A stretch of DNA of 64,000 bases from Microbacterium sp. 4R-513 (GTDB lineage Bacteria; Actinomycetota; Actinomycetes; Actinomycetales; Microbacteriaceae): assembly GCF_011046485.1 (NCBI RefSeq), contig NZ_CP049256.1, positions 1,674,001-1,738,000 of the forward strand, in the 5' to 3' direction. The position numbers were made by a program, and so were the translations under genes. The notes under the pieces were generated by a model. The model made no database searches, was not told the DNA's origin, and saw nothing but the letters and a program-made list of their open reading frames with translations. This document shows positions 49,841 to 58,826 of the stretch, piece by piece. Each line of letters begins with the position of its first letter. Within the stretch, counting starts at the first letter, position 1.

Positions 49841-51208
49841 ATGAAGTCACCAGCACGTGTCCTGCTCGCCGGTGTCGCCGCAGCGGCGACCATCGGCGCC
49901 CTCGCGGGTTGCTCCGCAGCAGGAGGCGACAGCAGCAGCGGCAAGACCGAGCTGCGCGTCGCGACGTTCCCGCCCGGCGCGGACGCCGCCGCCTACGAGG
50001 CGTTCGCCGCGCAGGAGAGGCAGTTCGAGAAGGCGAACCCCGACATCGACATCATCGGCGTCGAGTACGAGTGGGAGGGCCCGACCTTCGCCGTTCAGCT
50101 CGCGGGCGGGAGCCTGCCCGACGTCTTCACCGTGCCGTTCACCGACTCCAAGACGCTCATGGAGAACGGGCAGCTGATGGACGTCACCGACGAAGTGAAG
50201 GATCTCGGCTACGAGGACAGCTTCAACCCGATCATCCTCGACGGCGTCAAGGACTCCGACGGCCGCATCTACGGATTCCCGCGTCAGGCGTACGCGATGG
50301 GTCTGCACTACAACCGCGACCTGTTCGAGCAGGCGGGCCTCGATCCCGACCAGCCCCCGACCACGTGGGACGAGGTGCGCGAGTACGCGAAGAAGATCTC
50401 CGAGGCCACAGGTAAGGCCGGCTACGCCGAGATGGCCACCAACAACACGGGCGGCTGGCAGCTCACGGCGCAGACCGTGGCACGCGGCGGCCGCACGCAG
50501 ACCGACAACTCCGACGGCTCGGCCGAGTCGACCATCGACAACGACGCGACGAAGGCGGCCCTGCAGTTCCTGCACGACCTCAAGTGGGAGGACAACTCCT
50601 TCGGATCCAAGATCGACCTCGACTGGGGCACGATCAACCAGGAGTTCGCCGCCGGCAACATCGGCATGTACACCTCGGGCTCCGACGTCTACACCGCGCT
50701 CGTGCGGGACTTCGGCATGGACCCGTCCATCTACGGCCTTACGGTCGTGCCCGTCGAGGGCGACGACCCCGGCACGCTCGGCGGTGGCGACATCGCGGTG
50801 ATCAGTCCGACGGTGGACGACACCACGAAGGCTGCAGCGGTGAAGTGGATCGACTGGTACTACATGCAGAAGCTCCTCGACGAGGACGCCGCCGTGCAGG
50901 ACGCCAAGACCCTCGCCGACTCCGACCAGGCCGTCGGGACGCCGGTGCTGCCGGTGCTGAGCCGTGAGCTGTATGAGAAGTCGCTCGAGTGGATCGAGCC
51001 CTACATCAACGTGCCGCGCGACCAGATGAAGCCCTTCACCGACGCGATCTGGGACCAGACGCCCGTGGGCGAGCCCAAGAAGAAGACGCAGGAGATCTAC
51101 GCCCTCCTCGACTCCGTCGTGCAGACGGTGCTCACCGACCAGAACGCCGACATCGACGCCCTGCTCGCCCAGGCGCAGACCGACGCGCAGGCGAAGCTCG
51201 ACGAGTGA
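49841..51208 (+). CDS. Alpha-glucoside-type ABC transporter binding lipoprotein
   Basis: This 455-residue family-1 binding protein has a lipoprotein signal (MKSPARVLLAGVAAAATIGA, lipobox LAGC, Cys near residue 24). The two-lobe fold follows: FEKANPDIDIIGVEYEWEGP, GGSLPDVFTVPFTDSKTL, GFPRQAYAMGLHYNRDLFEQ, TTWDEVREYAKKI and GGGDIAVISPTVDD. It supplies the two downstream permeases. It lies 63 nt after the GH13 gene with an AAAGGAAAG ribosome site. A strong hairpin follows its stop codon, which should raise its abundance relative to the permeases. Confidence 0.93.
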   Translation: MKSPARVLLAGVAAAATIGALAGCSAAGGDSSSGKTELRVATFPPGADAAAYEAFAAQERQFEKANPDIDIIGVEYEWEGPTFAVQLAGGSLPDVFTVPFTDSKTLMENGQLMDVTDEVKDLGYEDSFNPIILDGVKDSDGRIYGFPRQAYAMGLHYNRDLFEQAGLDPDQPPTTWDEVREYAKKISEATGKAGYAEMATNNTGGWQLTAQTVARGGRTQTDNSDGSAESTIDNDATKAALQFLHDLKWEDNSFGSKIDLDWGTINQEFAAGNIGMYTSGSDVYTALVRDFGMDPSIYGLTVVPVEGDDPGTLGGGDIAVISPTVDDTTKAAAVKWIDWYYMQKLLDEDAAVQDAKTLADSDQAVGTPVLPVLSRELYEKSLEWIEPYINVPRDQMKPFTDAIWDQTPVGEPKKKTQEIYALLDSVVQTVLTDQNADIDALLAQAQTDAQAKLDE

Positions 51209-51210
51209 GC

Positions 51211-51256
51211 GGATGCCGCGGCCCGGCCGACCCGAGACGGCCGGGCCGCGGCATCC
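51211..51256 (+). terminator. Intercistronic hairpin after the binding-protein gene
   Basis: GGATGCCGCGGCCCGGCCG and its exact complement form a 19-bp stem around an 8-nt loop, beginning 2 nt after the stop codon and lying inside the operon. It has no U-tract. It is likely a stabiliser or partial terminator. Confidence 0.68.
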
Positions 51257-51266
51257 CGCCGCTTCT

Positions 51267-51335
51267 GGTCCCCGAGCTTGTCGAGGGGTCGAACCTCGAG
51301 CGGCACGGGACGACACTTCGACGAGCTCAGTGACC
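51267..51335. repeat. REP-like inverted repeat before a permease gene
   Basis: The arm beginning GGTCCCCGAGCTTGTCGA (51267) is mirrored by CTTCGACGAGCTCAGTGACC (51316-51335) with a few mismatches. The CTTGTCGA/TCGACGAGCTCA core belongs to a repeat type common in high-GC actinobacteria. It ends directly at the ribosome site of the permease gene. Confidence 0.65.
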
Positions 51336-51345
51336 GGAGATCCAC

Positions 51346-52317
51346 ATGACCATGACCACCCAGCAGCGGCCGGCCGCGGCATCCGTCGCCCCTGCCGCCG
51401 CGCCGCTCGCGAAGCGCCGAAGGCGGCGCACGCCGCTCACCTGGTACCGCGGCGGGGGCCTGTGGAACCTGCTCTTCGTGCTGCCCATGGTGTTCGTCTT
51501 CTTCTTCTTCTCGTGGCGCCCCATCGTGCAGTCGGTCGTCATGAGCTTCGAGAAGACCAACCTGATCGTGTCGTCGTGGGTCGGCTTCGACAACTACATC
51601 GCGGTCATGACCGACCCCGAGCTCGGCCGCGCGATCGTGAACACGATCTACTTCGCGCTGCTCGCGCTGCTGTTCGGGTTCCCGATCCCGCTCTTCATGG
51701 CCGTGCTCATGAGCGAGGTGCGGCGCGGGAAGGGGCTGTACTCGGCGCTCGCGTACCTGCCGGTCGTCATCCCGCCGGTCGTGGCCGTGCTGCTGTGGCG
51801 CTTCTTCTACAGCGCCGACCCGAACGGCGTCTTCAACACGGTGCTCGGGTGGTTCGGCATCCCGCCCCAGCCGTGGATCCAGTCGGCCGTGCAGGCGATG
51901 CCCTCGCTCGTGCTCGAGGCGACGTGGGCCGCGGCCGGCGGATCGATCATCATCTACCTCGCGGCGCTCCTGTCGGTGCCGCCCGAGCTGTACGACGCGG
52001 CGGAGGTCGACGGCGCGGGCATCTGGCGCAAGGTCTGGCACGTCACGATCCCGCAGCTGCGCGGCATCCTCTTCATCATGCTGATACTGCAGGTCATCGC
52101 GACCGCGCAGGTGTTCCTCGAGCCGTTCCTGTTCACGGGGGGCGGGCCGGCGGGAGCGACCAAGACGATCCTGCTGTACATCTACGACAAGGCCTTCCGG
52201 AACAGCCTCGGCGGCGACTACGGCGAGGCGACCGCGGTCTCGGTGCTGCTTGCGGTCGTGCTCGGCATCCTGTCCTGGCTGTACTTCCGGCTCACGAACC
52301 GCTGGAGCACGCAATGA
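51346..52317 (+). CDS. Carbohydrate ABC transporter permease (MalF-type)
   Basis: This 323-residue sugar permease has a basic N-terminus (AKRRRRRTPLTWYRGGG) and six predicted helices beginning with LWNLLFVLPMVFVFFFFSW. YSALAYLPVVIPPVVAVLLW and the EAA loop PPELYDAAEVDGAGIWRKVW are diagnostic of CUT1 MalF proteins. GGAG at 51336 supports the ATG. It overlaps the next permease gene by ATGA. It imports the ligand of the upstream binding protein, presumably an alpha-glucoside. Confidence 0.94.
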   Translation: MTMTTQQRPAAASVAPAAAPLAKRRRRRTPLTWYRGGGLWNLLFVLPMVFVFFFFSWRPIVQSVVMSFEKTNLIVSSWVGFDNYIAVMTDPELGRAIVNTIYFALLALLFGFPIPLFMAVLMSEVRRGKGLYSALAYLPVVIPPVVAVLLWRFFYSADPNGVFNTVLGWFGIPPQPWIQSAVQAMPSLVLEATWAAAGGSIIIYLAALLSVPPELYDAAEVDGAGIWRKVWHVTIPQLRGILFIMLILQVIATAQVFLEPFLFTGGGPAGATKTILLYIYDKAFRNSLGGDYGEATAVSVLLAVVLGILSWLYFRLTNRWSTQ

Positions 52318-53297
52318 GCTCGATCCTGAAGTGGCCGGACGCGCCCCGGTTCCTGAGCTTGTCGAAGGGTCGCGGCGTGGTCCCGCGCCGGCGTCCCCGG
52401 CGCTCCGGCATCGACGACGAGTCGGTCCGCACCGTGGTCTCGGACTCCGAGCGACGCCGCCCGGGCACGCGCTGGGGCATGCGCCTCGTACACGTCTTCC
52501 TGTTCGTCTCGCTCGTCGTCGCGGGGCTCGGGCCGATCCTGTGGCTGGCGAAGTCGGCGGTGACTCCCACCCAGGACACGCTGACGCAGCCCTTCGCCCT
52601 GTGGCCGAACGGCATCGACTGGGCGAACCTCTCGGCGGCGTGGAACGACATCCACATCGACCAGTACTTCTTCAACACGATCGTCATCGCGGCGGGCGCC
52701 TGGGTGTCGCAGCTGTTCATCGCCACGACCGCGGGCTACGCCCTGTCGGTGCTGCGACCCCGATACGCGCCCATTCTCAACGGACTGGTGCTCGCCACGC
52801 TCTTCATCCCCGGCGTCGTGCTGCTCGTGCCTCTCTATCTCACGATCGTGCACCCGCCGCTCGTCGGCGGCTCGCTCCTCAACAACTACCTCGCCGTCTG
52901 GCTGCCGATGGCGGCGAACGCGTTCAACATCCTGATCGTCAAGCGCTTCTTCGACAATCTGCCGCGCGAGGTCTTCGAGGCCGCGAAGACCGATGGGGCC
53001 GGACCCTTCCACCTCTTCTGGTCGGTCGTGCTCCCGATGTCGAAGCCGATCCTCGGCGTCGTGTCGGTCTTCGCGATCATCGCGGCCTGGAAGGACTACC
53101 TCTGGCCCATGCTCGTGCTGCCCGATCCCGCGGTTCAGCCGCTGTCCGTCCGGCTTCCGGCGGTGCAGAGTCAGACGGAGCTCGACGTCTTCCTCGCCGC
53201 GCTCGCCATCGCGACGCTCATCCCGATCGCGATGTTCCTGATCTTCCAGTCGGTGTTCCTGCGCTCGGCGGGGCTCGGGGGAGCGGTCAAGGGCTGA
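52314..53297 (+). CDS. Carbohydrate ABC transporter permease (MalG-type) with repeat-derived N-terminus
   Basis: This 327-residue MalG-type permease has six predicted helices (VHVFLFVSLVVAGLGPILWL first), AKSAVTPTQDTLTQPFALW, the EAA loop PREVFEAAKTDGAGPFHLFW and a terminal FLIFQSVFLRSAGLGGAVKG. The first 60 residues are unlike normal MalG N-termini: residues 12-19 (RFLSLSKG) are the direct translation of a REP-like sequence, followed by an Arg-rich stretch. The ATG overlaps the previous stop (ATGA), so the extension is probably translated. A later in-frame ATG (MRLVHVF) could also serve. It forms the pore with the previous permease. Confidence 0.92.
   Translation: MSSILKWPDAPRFLSLSKGRGVVPRRRPRRSGIDDESVRTVVSDSERRRPGTRWGMRLVHVFLFVSLVVAGLGPILWLAKSAVTPTQDTLTQPFALWPNGIDWANLSAAWNDIHIDQYFFNTIVIAAGAWVSQLFIATTAGYALSVLRPRYAPILNGLVLATLFIPGVVLLVPLYLTIVHPPLVGGSLLNNYLAVWLPMAANAFNILIVKRFFDNLPREVFEAAKTDGAGPFHLFWSVVLPMSKPILGVVSVFAIIAAWKDYLWPMLVLPDPAVQPLSVRLPAVQSQTELDVFLAALAIATLIPIAMFLIFQSVFLRSAGLGGAVKG
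52348..52369. repeat. REP-like half-element inside the permease coding sequence
   Basis: GGTTCCTGAGCTTGTCGAAG is a single arm of the repeat seen in inverted form at 51267-51335. Here it lies in frame within a gene and encodes RFLSLSKG together with its flanks. Confidence 0.7.
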
Positions 53298-53321
53298 CGG
53301 ATGCCGCTGCCGGCGCAGCTG

Positions 53322-54746
53322 CTAGAGACCGGCGACGTCGTGGTTCTTGGGCACCGTTATGTCGAGGCCGGCGGGCACCACGCGAGCGCGCACGCTCACC
53401 GCCTCGCCGAACTCGTCGCCGTCGAGCTGCACGAACTGCGGCTCGGTCGCGCCGACCTCTAGCTCGGCGCCTCGGGCGTAGCGCACCGCGTTGTCCCGGG
53501 TGCGCAGCGCCAGCACTCGCCGGCCGGCGCGGAACTTCCGCAGGAAGCTGTTGTCCCACGCGACGCGGCGCCAGACGAAGATCCACCCGAGCGGCCCCTT
53601 CGGCTGGAAGACGACGATGTCCATCGAGCCGTCCGTGACGGATGCCTCGGGAATGAGCTCGAGCCCCGCCGGAAGTGAGCCGCAATTGGCGAACAGCACG
53701 CTCTGCACCCGCGCGGAGTGCAGCCGGTGACCCGCGATCTGGTACATGATCCGGAACGGCTTCGCGCCGGGGAGCGACCTCGCGGCGCCGTCGACATAGG
53801 CCACCCAGCCCACCGACTTCTTGAGCTGCGGGTTGGTGTTGGCGATCATCGCCGCGTCGAGGCCCATGCCGCCCATGACCACGAACGCGTACTCCTCGGT
53901 CTTGCCGTCACGCCGGCGCAGCGCCGCGAACCCGATGTCGACCCCGATCGTGTCGCCCTCGAACGTCGCCCGGATCATGGTCTCGGCGTTGTCGAGCGGC
54001 AGCCGCAGGTTGCGCGCGAGGAGATTGCCCGTGCCGCTCGGCACGATCGTCAGGGGCACACCGCTGCCGCTCATCGCCTCCGACACCGCCCGCACCGTGC
54101 CGTCGCCGCCCGCTACGAGCACCGCGTCCACCCCGACTTCGAGCGCCTGGCGCGTCACATCGTCGCCGAGGTCGTCGACCGTCGTCTCGTAGAACAGCGG
54201 CTCTTCCCAGCCCGCCTCGGCCGAAAGCCGCTCGACCGACGCGCGAAGAGCATCGGCATCCACCTTGATCGGGTTGTAGACGAGCGCCGCCTTGGGATTC
54301 GGACGCTCCTCGCCTCCGCCCATCGGCTTCGTCTCGCCCTCGGCTCCCACGCGCCGGGCCTCGCCGGTCTCGCCGTCGGTCGTGTCGGAGGAGATGTCCT
54401 CGGGCTCGCGGATGACCTCGTCGGGCTCGGCGGCTTCGGCCGGGTCGGGGGTGGTGTCACCCGCCTCCCCGTCGACGGATGCCTCGGCATCCGTCGCCTC
54501 GTCGCTCGACTTCGCGTCACCCGATCCCGCGTCAGCGCCATCATCGGAGGGGCCGTTCTGGACGCCGGTGCCGACCTCGTCCGCGAGCTGCTCGGCGTCG
54601 GCGCGGATCTGCTCCTGCGACACCCTGATCTCACCCGTCTCGGGTCCGTCGGCGTACAGGGCGTCGGAGGGGTGCGGCGGATCCACCGGGCCGGTCGTGC
54701 CCTCGGGGCGAGTGGTCTCGTCGTCGGATCCGGAACCCGCTGCCAT
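53322..54746 (-). CDS. Diacylglycerol kinase/sphingosine kinase-family lipid kinase with acidic N-terminal extension
   Basis: This protein of about 474 residues ends in a DAGK catalytic domain (residues about 165-474). It carries ALVYNPIKVDADALR, VLVAGGDGTVRAVSEAM, IVPSGTGNLLARNLRLPLD, GVDIGFAALR and a C-terminal LELIPEASVTDGSMDIVVF. Such enzymes phosphorylate diacylglycerol, recycling lipid for phospholipid synthesis. The first 160 residues are very rich in Asp, Glu, Gly, Ser and Thr and look disordered; typical bacterial DagK lacks this. ATG 54746 is chosen because TATGGT ends 7 nt upstream; ATGs at 54758 and 54770 are alternatives. It diverges from serS. Confidence 0.9.
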   Translation of the reverse strand: MAAGSGSDDETTRPEGTTGPVDPPHPSDALYADGPETGEIRVSQEQIRADAEQLADEVGTGVQNGPSDDGADAGSGDAKSSDEATDAEASVDGEAGDTTPDPAEAAEPDEVIREPEDISSDTTDGETGEARRVGAEGETKPMGGGEERPNPKAALVYNPIKVDADALRASVERLSAEAGWEEPLFYETTVDDLGDDVTRQALEVGVDAVLVAGGDGTVRAVSEAMSGSGVPLTIVPSGTGNLLARNLRLPLDNAETMIRATFEGDTIGVDIGFAALRRRDGKTEEYAFVVMGGMGLDAAMIANTNPQLKKSVGWVAYVDGAARSLPGAKPFRIMYQIAGHRLHSARVQSVLFANCGSLPAGLELIPEASVTDGSMDIVVFQPKGPLGWIFVWRRVAWDNSFLRKFRAGRRVLALRTRDNAVRYARGAELEVGATEPQFVQLDGDEFGEAVSVRARVVPAGLDITVPKNHDVAGL

Positions 54747-54753
54747 GGGTACC

Positions 54754-54759
54754 ACCATA
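54754..54759 (-). promoter_or_regulatory. -10 hexamer TATGGT (minus strand), leaderless-type start
   Basis: The hexamer ends 7 nt before the ATG at 54746 and supports that start for the lipid kinase gene. Confidence 0.4.
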
Positions 54760-54782
54760 GGGGTCGGCATCCGAGCGCGGCC

Positions 54783-54788
54783 TAGACT
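54783..54788 (+). promoter_or_regulatory. -10 hexamer TAGACT, leaderless-type start of serS
   Basis: TAGACT ends 6 nt before the serS ATG; no ribosome site is present. Confidence 0.55.
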
Positions 54789-54794
54789 TGTCGG

Positions 54795-56078
54795 ATGATC
54801 GATCCCGCCCTTCTCCGCGAGAATCCCGAGCTGGTCAAGCGCTCGCAGGAGGCCCGGGGGGAGTCGCCCGAGACGGTCGACGACGCCCTCGCCGCCGACC
54901 GCGCCCGTCGCGCCGCCATCACGGCTTTCGAAGAGCTGCGCGCGTCGCAGAACGCGCACGGCAAGCGCGTGGCACAGGCGCCGAAGGAAGAGAAGGCGGG
55001 CCTCGTCGCCGAGGCGAAGGAGCTCAGCGAGCGGGTCAAGCAGGCGCAGCACGCGGTCACGGCTGCCGAGGAGGCCGCCGACGCCGCCTTCGCGAAGCTC
55101 GAGAACATCATCATCGACGGTGTCCCCGCCGGCGGCGAAGCCGACTTCGTCACCCTGCGCACGCACGGCGAGCCCGTGCAGTTCGACTTCGAGCCGCGTG
55201 ATCACCTCGAACTCGGCGAGCTGCTCGGCGCGATCGACATGGAGCGCGGCACCAAGGTCTCGGGCAGCCGCTTCTACTTCCTGACCGGCATCGGCGCGCG
55301 CCTCGAGCTCGCCCTCATGACGCTCGCGCTCGATCGAGCGCTGCAGGCCGGGTTCACGCCGATGGTGCCGCCGACGCTCGTGCGTCCGGAGGTCATGCGG
55401 GGGACCGGATTCCTCGGCCAGCACGCCGACGAGATCTACCACCTCGAAGAGGACGACCTCTACCTCGTCGGCACGAGCGAGGTGCCGCTCGCCGGCTACC
55501 ACATGGACGAGATCCTCGACTTCGCGCGCGGACCGAAGCGCTACGCGGGATGGTCGACGTGCTACCGGCGCGAGGCCGGCTCGTACGGCAAGGACACCCG
55601 CGGGATCATCCGCGTCCATCAGTTCAACAAGCTCGAGATGTTCATCTACACGACACCCGATGATGCCGAGGCCGAGCATGATCGCCTCGTGGCGATGCAG
55701 GAGGGGATGCTCCAGGACCTCGGTCTGTCGTACCGGGTCATCGACGTCGCCGCCGGCGACCTCGGGTCGAGCGCCGCTCGCAAGTTCGACGTCGAGGCGT
55801 GGGTCCCCACGCAGAACGCGTACCGCGAGCTGACGTCGACGAGCAACTGCACGACGTACCAGGCGCGTCGCCTCGACATCCGCTACCGCACGCCGTCGGC
55901 CGACGGAAAGGGCGTCGGCAAGACCGCCAACGTCGCCACGCTCAACGGCACGCTCGCCACGACGCGCTGGATCGTCGCGCTCCTCGAGACGCATCAGCGC
56001 GCCGACGGCTCGGTCACGGTGCCTGAGGTTCTGCGGCCCTACCTCGGCGGTCTCGAAGTTCTGGAGCCCGTCGCGTGA
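54795..56078 (+). CDS. serS: Serine-tRNA ligase
   Basis: This 427-residue class II synthetase charges tRNA-Ser (and tRNA-Sec where present). The N-terminal coiled-coil arm (residues about 25-105, charged helices with [17 protein letters not shown] and [16 protein letters not shown]) grips the tRNA variable arm. The catalytic core has motif 2 [20 protein letters not shown] and motif 3 with [17 protein letters not shown]. The length is normal. It overlaps the HAD phosphatase gene by GTGA, and its promoter back-to-back with the lipid kinase leaves only 48 bp between starts. Confidence 0.97.
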   Translation: MIDPALLRENPELVKRSQEARGESPETVDDALAADRARRAAITAFEELRASQNAHGKRVAQAPKEEKAGLVAEAKELSERVKQAQHAVTAAEEAADAAFAKLENIIIDGVPAGGEADFVTLRTHGEPVQFDFEPRDHLELGELLGAIDMERGTKVSGSRFYFLTGIGARLELALMTLALDRALQAGFTPMVPPTLVRPEVMRGTGFLGQHADEIYHLEEDDLYLVGTSEVPLAGYHMDEILDFARGPKRYAGWSTCYRREAGSYGKDTRGIIRVHQFNKLEMFIYTTPDDAEAEHDRLVAMQEGMLQDLGLSYRVIDVAAGDLGSSAARKFDVEAWVPTQNAYRELTSTSNCTTYQARRLDIRYRTPSADGKGVGKTANVATLNGTLATTRWIVALLETHQRADGSVTVPEVLRPYLGGLEVLEPVA

Positions 56079-56977
56079 CGGAAGCCCACCTACCTCCCAC
56101 CGGCAGCGTCAAGGTCGTCAAGCCGAAGAAGGCCGCGAAGCTCGTCGAAGAGATCGCCCGCGACACCGAGAGCCCGGATGTCGCGACGGACCGTCTGCTC
56201 ATCGTGCTCGACATCGACGGCACGATCCTGCTCGAAGACGAGACGCTGTCGCCGGGCGTCGCCGATGCCGTCGCGCACGCCCAGCGCACGGGCCACGAGG
56301 TGATGCTGGCGACCGGACGCTCGTGGGAGGGCACCCGAGGCATCCTCATCGCCCTCGGCATCGCGCCCGAGTTCGTCGTGTGCTCGAACGGGGCCGTCGT
56401 CATGCGCCGCCTCGACGGCGACGAGTACGAGCGGTTCCACATCGAGACCTTCGACGCCACCGAAGTGCTCACGCTCCTCCACGAGCACCTGCCCGACGCG
56501 CGCTACATGGTCGAGCTTCCCGACGGGCGTCGGCTGTACACCGAGCGCCTCGCGGACTGGAACCTCAGCAACGCCGACCGCGTCTCGTTCGAGGAGCTCA
56601 CCAAGCGGCCGGTGTGCCGTGTCGTCGTCGTGTCGCCCGGCCATGAGGAGCAGGACTTCGTCGACCTCGTCGCACGCATCGGCCTCAACCAGGTCTCGTA
56701 CGCGGTCGGGTGGACGGCCTGGCTCGACATCGCGCCGAAGGGCGTCGACAAGTCGACCGCCCTCGAGCGCGTGCGCGAATGGCTGGGCTTCGACCCCGCG
56801 CACGTCTTGGTGATCGGCGACGGGCGCAACGACGTCGGCATGTTCCAGTGGGCCCGCGAGCACGGCGGCCGAGCCGTTGCCATGGCGCAGGGTCCGCAGG
56901 AGGTCCGGGATGCCGCGAGCGAGGTCACCCGATCGGTTGAGGCCGGCGGCGTCGCCGAGGTGCTCCGCAACCTGTGA
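56075..56977 (+). CDS. HAD-superfamily phosphatase, Cof-type
   Basis: This 300-residue protein has motif [19 protein letters not shown] (nucleophile Asp, residues about 45-50), [14 protein letters not shown] as motif II region, a C2 cap domain, a Lys in [11 protein letters not shown], and motif [17 protein letters not shown]. Cof-type members dephosphorylate sugar phosphates or cofactor precursors such as the riboflavin intermediate. The substrate here is not evident. A 40-residue N-terminal extension rich in Lys and Glu ([18 protein letters not shown]) precedes the core. GTG overlaps the serS stop, implying a serS-coupled transcript, as often seen in actinobacteria. Confidence 0.92.
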   Translation: MTEAHLPPTGSVKVVKPKKAAKLVEEIARDTESPDVATDRLLIVLDIDGTILLEDETLSPGVADAVAHAQRTGHEVMLATGRSWEGTRGILIALGIAPEFVVCSNGAVVMRRLDGDEYERFHIETFDATEVLTLLHEHLPDARYMVELPDGRRLYTERLADWNLSNADRVSFEELTKRPVCRVVVVSPGHEEQDFVDLVARIGLNQVSYAVGWTAWLDIAPKGVDKSTALERVREWLGFDPAHVLVIGDGRNDVGMFQWAREHGGRAVAMAQGPQEVRDAASEVTRSVEAGGVAEVLRNL

Positions 56978-57021
56978 CGCGTCCCCCACCATCCCGCGCT
57001 GGGGACGGTGAGGGCGGAAGG

Positions 57022-57843
57022 TCATCCCCGGCGAGTGCGGCGCCGATCGACGGCTCGCACCGCGATCGTCGACCCGATGATCGCGACGATCCCGATCACG
57101 AGCGCCACGGCCAGCGCGGTGAAGCCGCCGAGGGTCGATGAGATCGTGGCGCCGACGAGGGCGTAGCACGCGGTCGCGGTGTACCAGATCGATCCGCGGG
57201 TGATGACGACGAAAAGCACTGCCGTGCCGGCGGCTGCCGCGACGACGAGCAGCTGCCACGTCGTGCCCCACGCGCCTTCGATGGGTGCGCCGGTCGCCTG
57301 CACGACTGTGGCGACGTTGAGGTAGAGCGCCATGGAGGTCCACCCGGCATACAGCCCCTCGGACAGGTGCAGAACCATCCGGTCGAGGCGTCGCCATCCG
57401 GCGATCTCTTCCCGGTGGGCACTGATCCTCCGCCACGCGATGACGTGGGCGCCGACGATGACGACGAACACCACGAGAGTCAGCGGAGACTCCTGACCGA
57501 GGGATGCCGCCGCCAGCCACACGCCGAAGCCGGCGTAGACGACGCTCAGGGGTAGGACGAGACGATCCCTCAGGGGCGATTCGCGCACCGCCGGGCGGAG
57601 CTGCAGGACCGACCACAGGATGCTCGCCGTGATGATGAGCCCCCAGATCGAGAACATCGCCCCCGGCGGGATGAGGGGCGAGAACTCGACCCCGGATTGC
57701 AGCTGATTGGGGGACCACAGCGTGAAGGCCACATTCGAGACGAGCTGGCCCATGGCGAAGAAGACCACGCACGCCCGATCCACGAGACGGCGGTCGACAC
57801 GGACGTCTCGACGCGTTCGCGATGCTTCCGCGGAAGATGACAT
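57022..57843 (-). CDS. Multi-helix membrane protein, possibly TspO/MBR-related
   Basis: This 273-residue protein has about seven predicted helices after a basic 24-residue N-terminus (SSSAEASRTRRDVRVDRR). The segment SGVEFSPLIPPGAMFSIWGL followed by an LQLRPAVRES loop, and the later HLSEGLYAGWTSMALYLNVA, recall the IW and WT motifs of TspO/MBR-related membrane proteins, but the similarity is loose. No transport or catalytic signature is clear. A GAGG ribosome site lies 6 nt before the ATG. It diverges from the MacB-like exporter operon, whose operator region it borders. Confidence 0.78.
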   Translation of the reverse strand: MSSSAEASRTRRDVRVDRRLVDRACVVFFAMGQLVSNVAFTLWSPNQLQSGVEFSPLIPPGAMFSIWGLIITASILWSVLQLRPAVRESPLRDRLVLPLSVVYAGFGVWLAAASLGQESPLTLVVFVVIVGAHVIAWRRISAHREEIAGWRRLDRMVLHLSEGLYAGWTSMALYLNVATVVQATGAPIEGAWGTTWQLLVVAAAAGTAVLFVVITRGSIWYTATACYALVGATISSTLGGFTALAVALVIGIVAIIGSTIAVRAVDRRRTRRG

Positions 57844-58025
57844 CGGATACCTCGTTCCCTGCGGGATCGACTCTCACGGAGACTCCCGCGGACCGCCCGA
57901 TCGGCCCGAGGGAGAAGAACTGCGCCTCGATGGTGTGTTCCGCGATTCGGCCTCATCCGGATGCACCCCTCGAACATCCGGCCTGCATAGTGTTCGCACA
58001 GCCCATTGGCAGATACTGATGTATA

Positions 58026-58043
58026 AACTGCAGTTACTGTAAC
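58026..58043. promoter_or_regulatory. Overlapping palindromes upstream of the exporter operon
   Basis: AACTGCAGTT (58026-58035) and GTTAC-T-GTAAC (58033-58043) overlap by 3 bases, 19 bp before the ATPase ATG. A TetR gene ends this operon, so the sites are its probable operator. The GTTAC/GTAAC half-sites recur before the amino-acid binding-protein gene. Confidence 0.58.
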
Positions 58044-58061
58044 TTGTGCGAAAGGACACGC

Positions 58062-58826
58062 ATGCCCGAGACAACCCGTCCACCCCTCGTCCACGAGGGG
58101 GGACAGCATCCGTCGCCCGTCGTGCGGGCGGTCGACGTCACCCGTACCTATGGACGCGGCGATGCCGCTTTCCACGCGCTCCGGGGTGTGAACCTCGAGG
58201 TCCGCCGCGGCGAGTCGCTCGCGATCATCGGCAAGTCCGGTTCGGGCAAGTCGACGCTGATGCACCTGCTCGCACTGCTCGACCGTCCCACGAGCGGACG
58301 CATCGAGATCGACGGGCGCGACGTCGCCGGTCTCCGCGAGCGCGAGACGAACGCCCTGCGCAACGCGCAGTTCGGCTTCGTGTTCCAGCAGTTCTTCCTC
58401 ACGGCCGGGCAGACCGTGTTCGAGAACGTCAGCCTTCCTCTCGTCATCGGCGGCATGCCGGCCAAGGAGCGGCGGCGCCGGACGATGGACGCGCTGACCG
58501 CGCTCGGGATGGCCGACAAGGCCGACAATCGCGCCAACGACCTGTCGGGCGGCCAGAAGCAGCGTGTCGCGATCGCGCGGGCACTCGTGAACGACCCGTC
58601 GGTCATCTTCGCCGACGAGCCGACCGGGAATCTCGACTCCGCGACCGGTCAGACCGTGGAGGAGATCCTCTTCGGGCTGCAGCGGGAACGCGGCATCACA
58701 CTCGTCGTGGTCACCCATGACGCCGACCTCGCCCGCCGCTGCGATCGCACGATCACGATCGCGGACGGGCTCGTCGCCGGGGAATCCGTCTCGGACGAGC
58801 TCGCGACCGAGGGGGCGAACCGATGA
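58062..58826 (+). CDS. MacB/LolD-type ABC exporter ATPase
   Basis: This 254-residue ATPase has Walker A GKSGSGKSTLMHLLALLDRP, Q-loop FVFQQFFL, signature LSGGQKQRVAIARALVNDP and Walker B VIFADEPTGNLDSATG with the switch His in VVTHDADLA. The GNLDSATG form is typical of the MacB/LolD/FtsE group that powers FtsX-type membrane proteins. The ATG at 58062 has an AAAGGA ribosome site; a TTG further upstream is in frame but overlaps the operator. It overlaps the FtsX-type gene by ATGA. The complex probably exports peptides or drugs, or transmits envelope stress; the substrate is unknown. Confidence 0.93.
   Translation: MPETTRPPLVHEGGQHPSPVVRAVDVTRTYGRGDAAFHALRGVNLEVRRGESLAIIGKSGSGKSTLMHLLALLDRPTSGRIEIDGRDVAGLRERETNALRNAQFGFVFQQFFLTAGQTVFENVSLPLVIGGMPAKERRRRTMDALTALGMADKADNRANDLSGGQKQRVAIARALVNDPSVIFADEPTGNLDSATGQTVEEILFGLQRERGITLVVVTHDADLARRCDRTITIADGLVAGESVSDELATEGANR

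Noticed and set aside
57971..57996. CGAACA-N14-TGTTCG inverted repeat before the exporter operon
   Set aside because: The arms are only 6 bp with a long spacer and lie away from any promoter I could place; likely chance in this composition.
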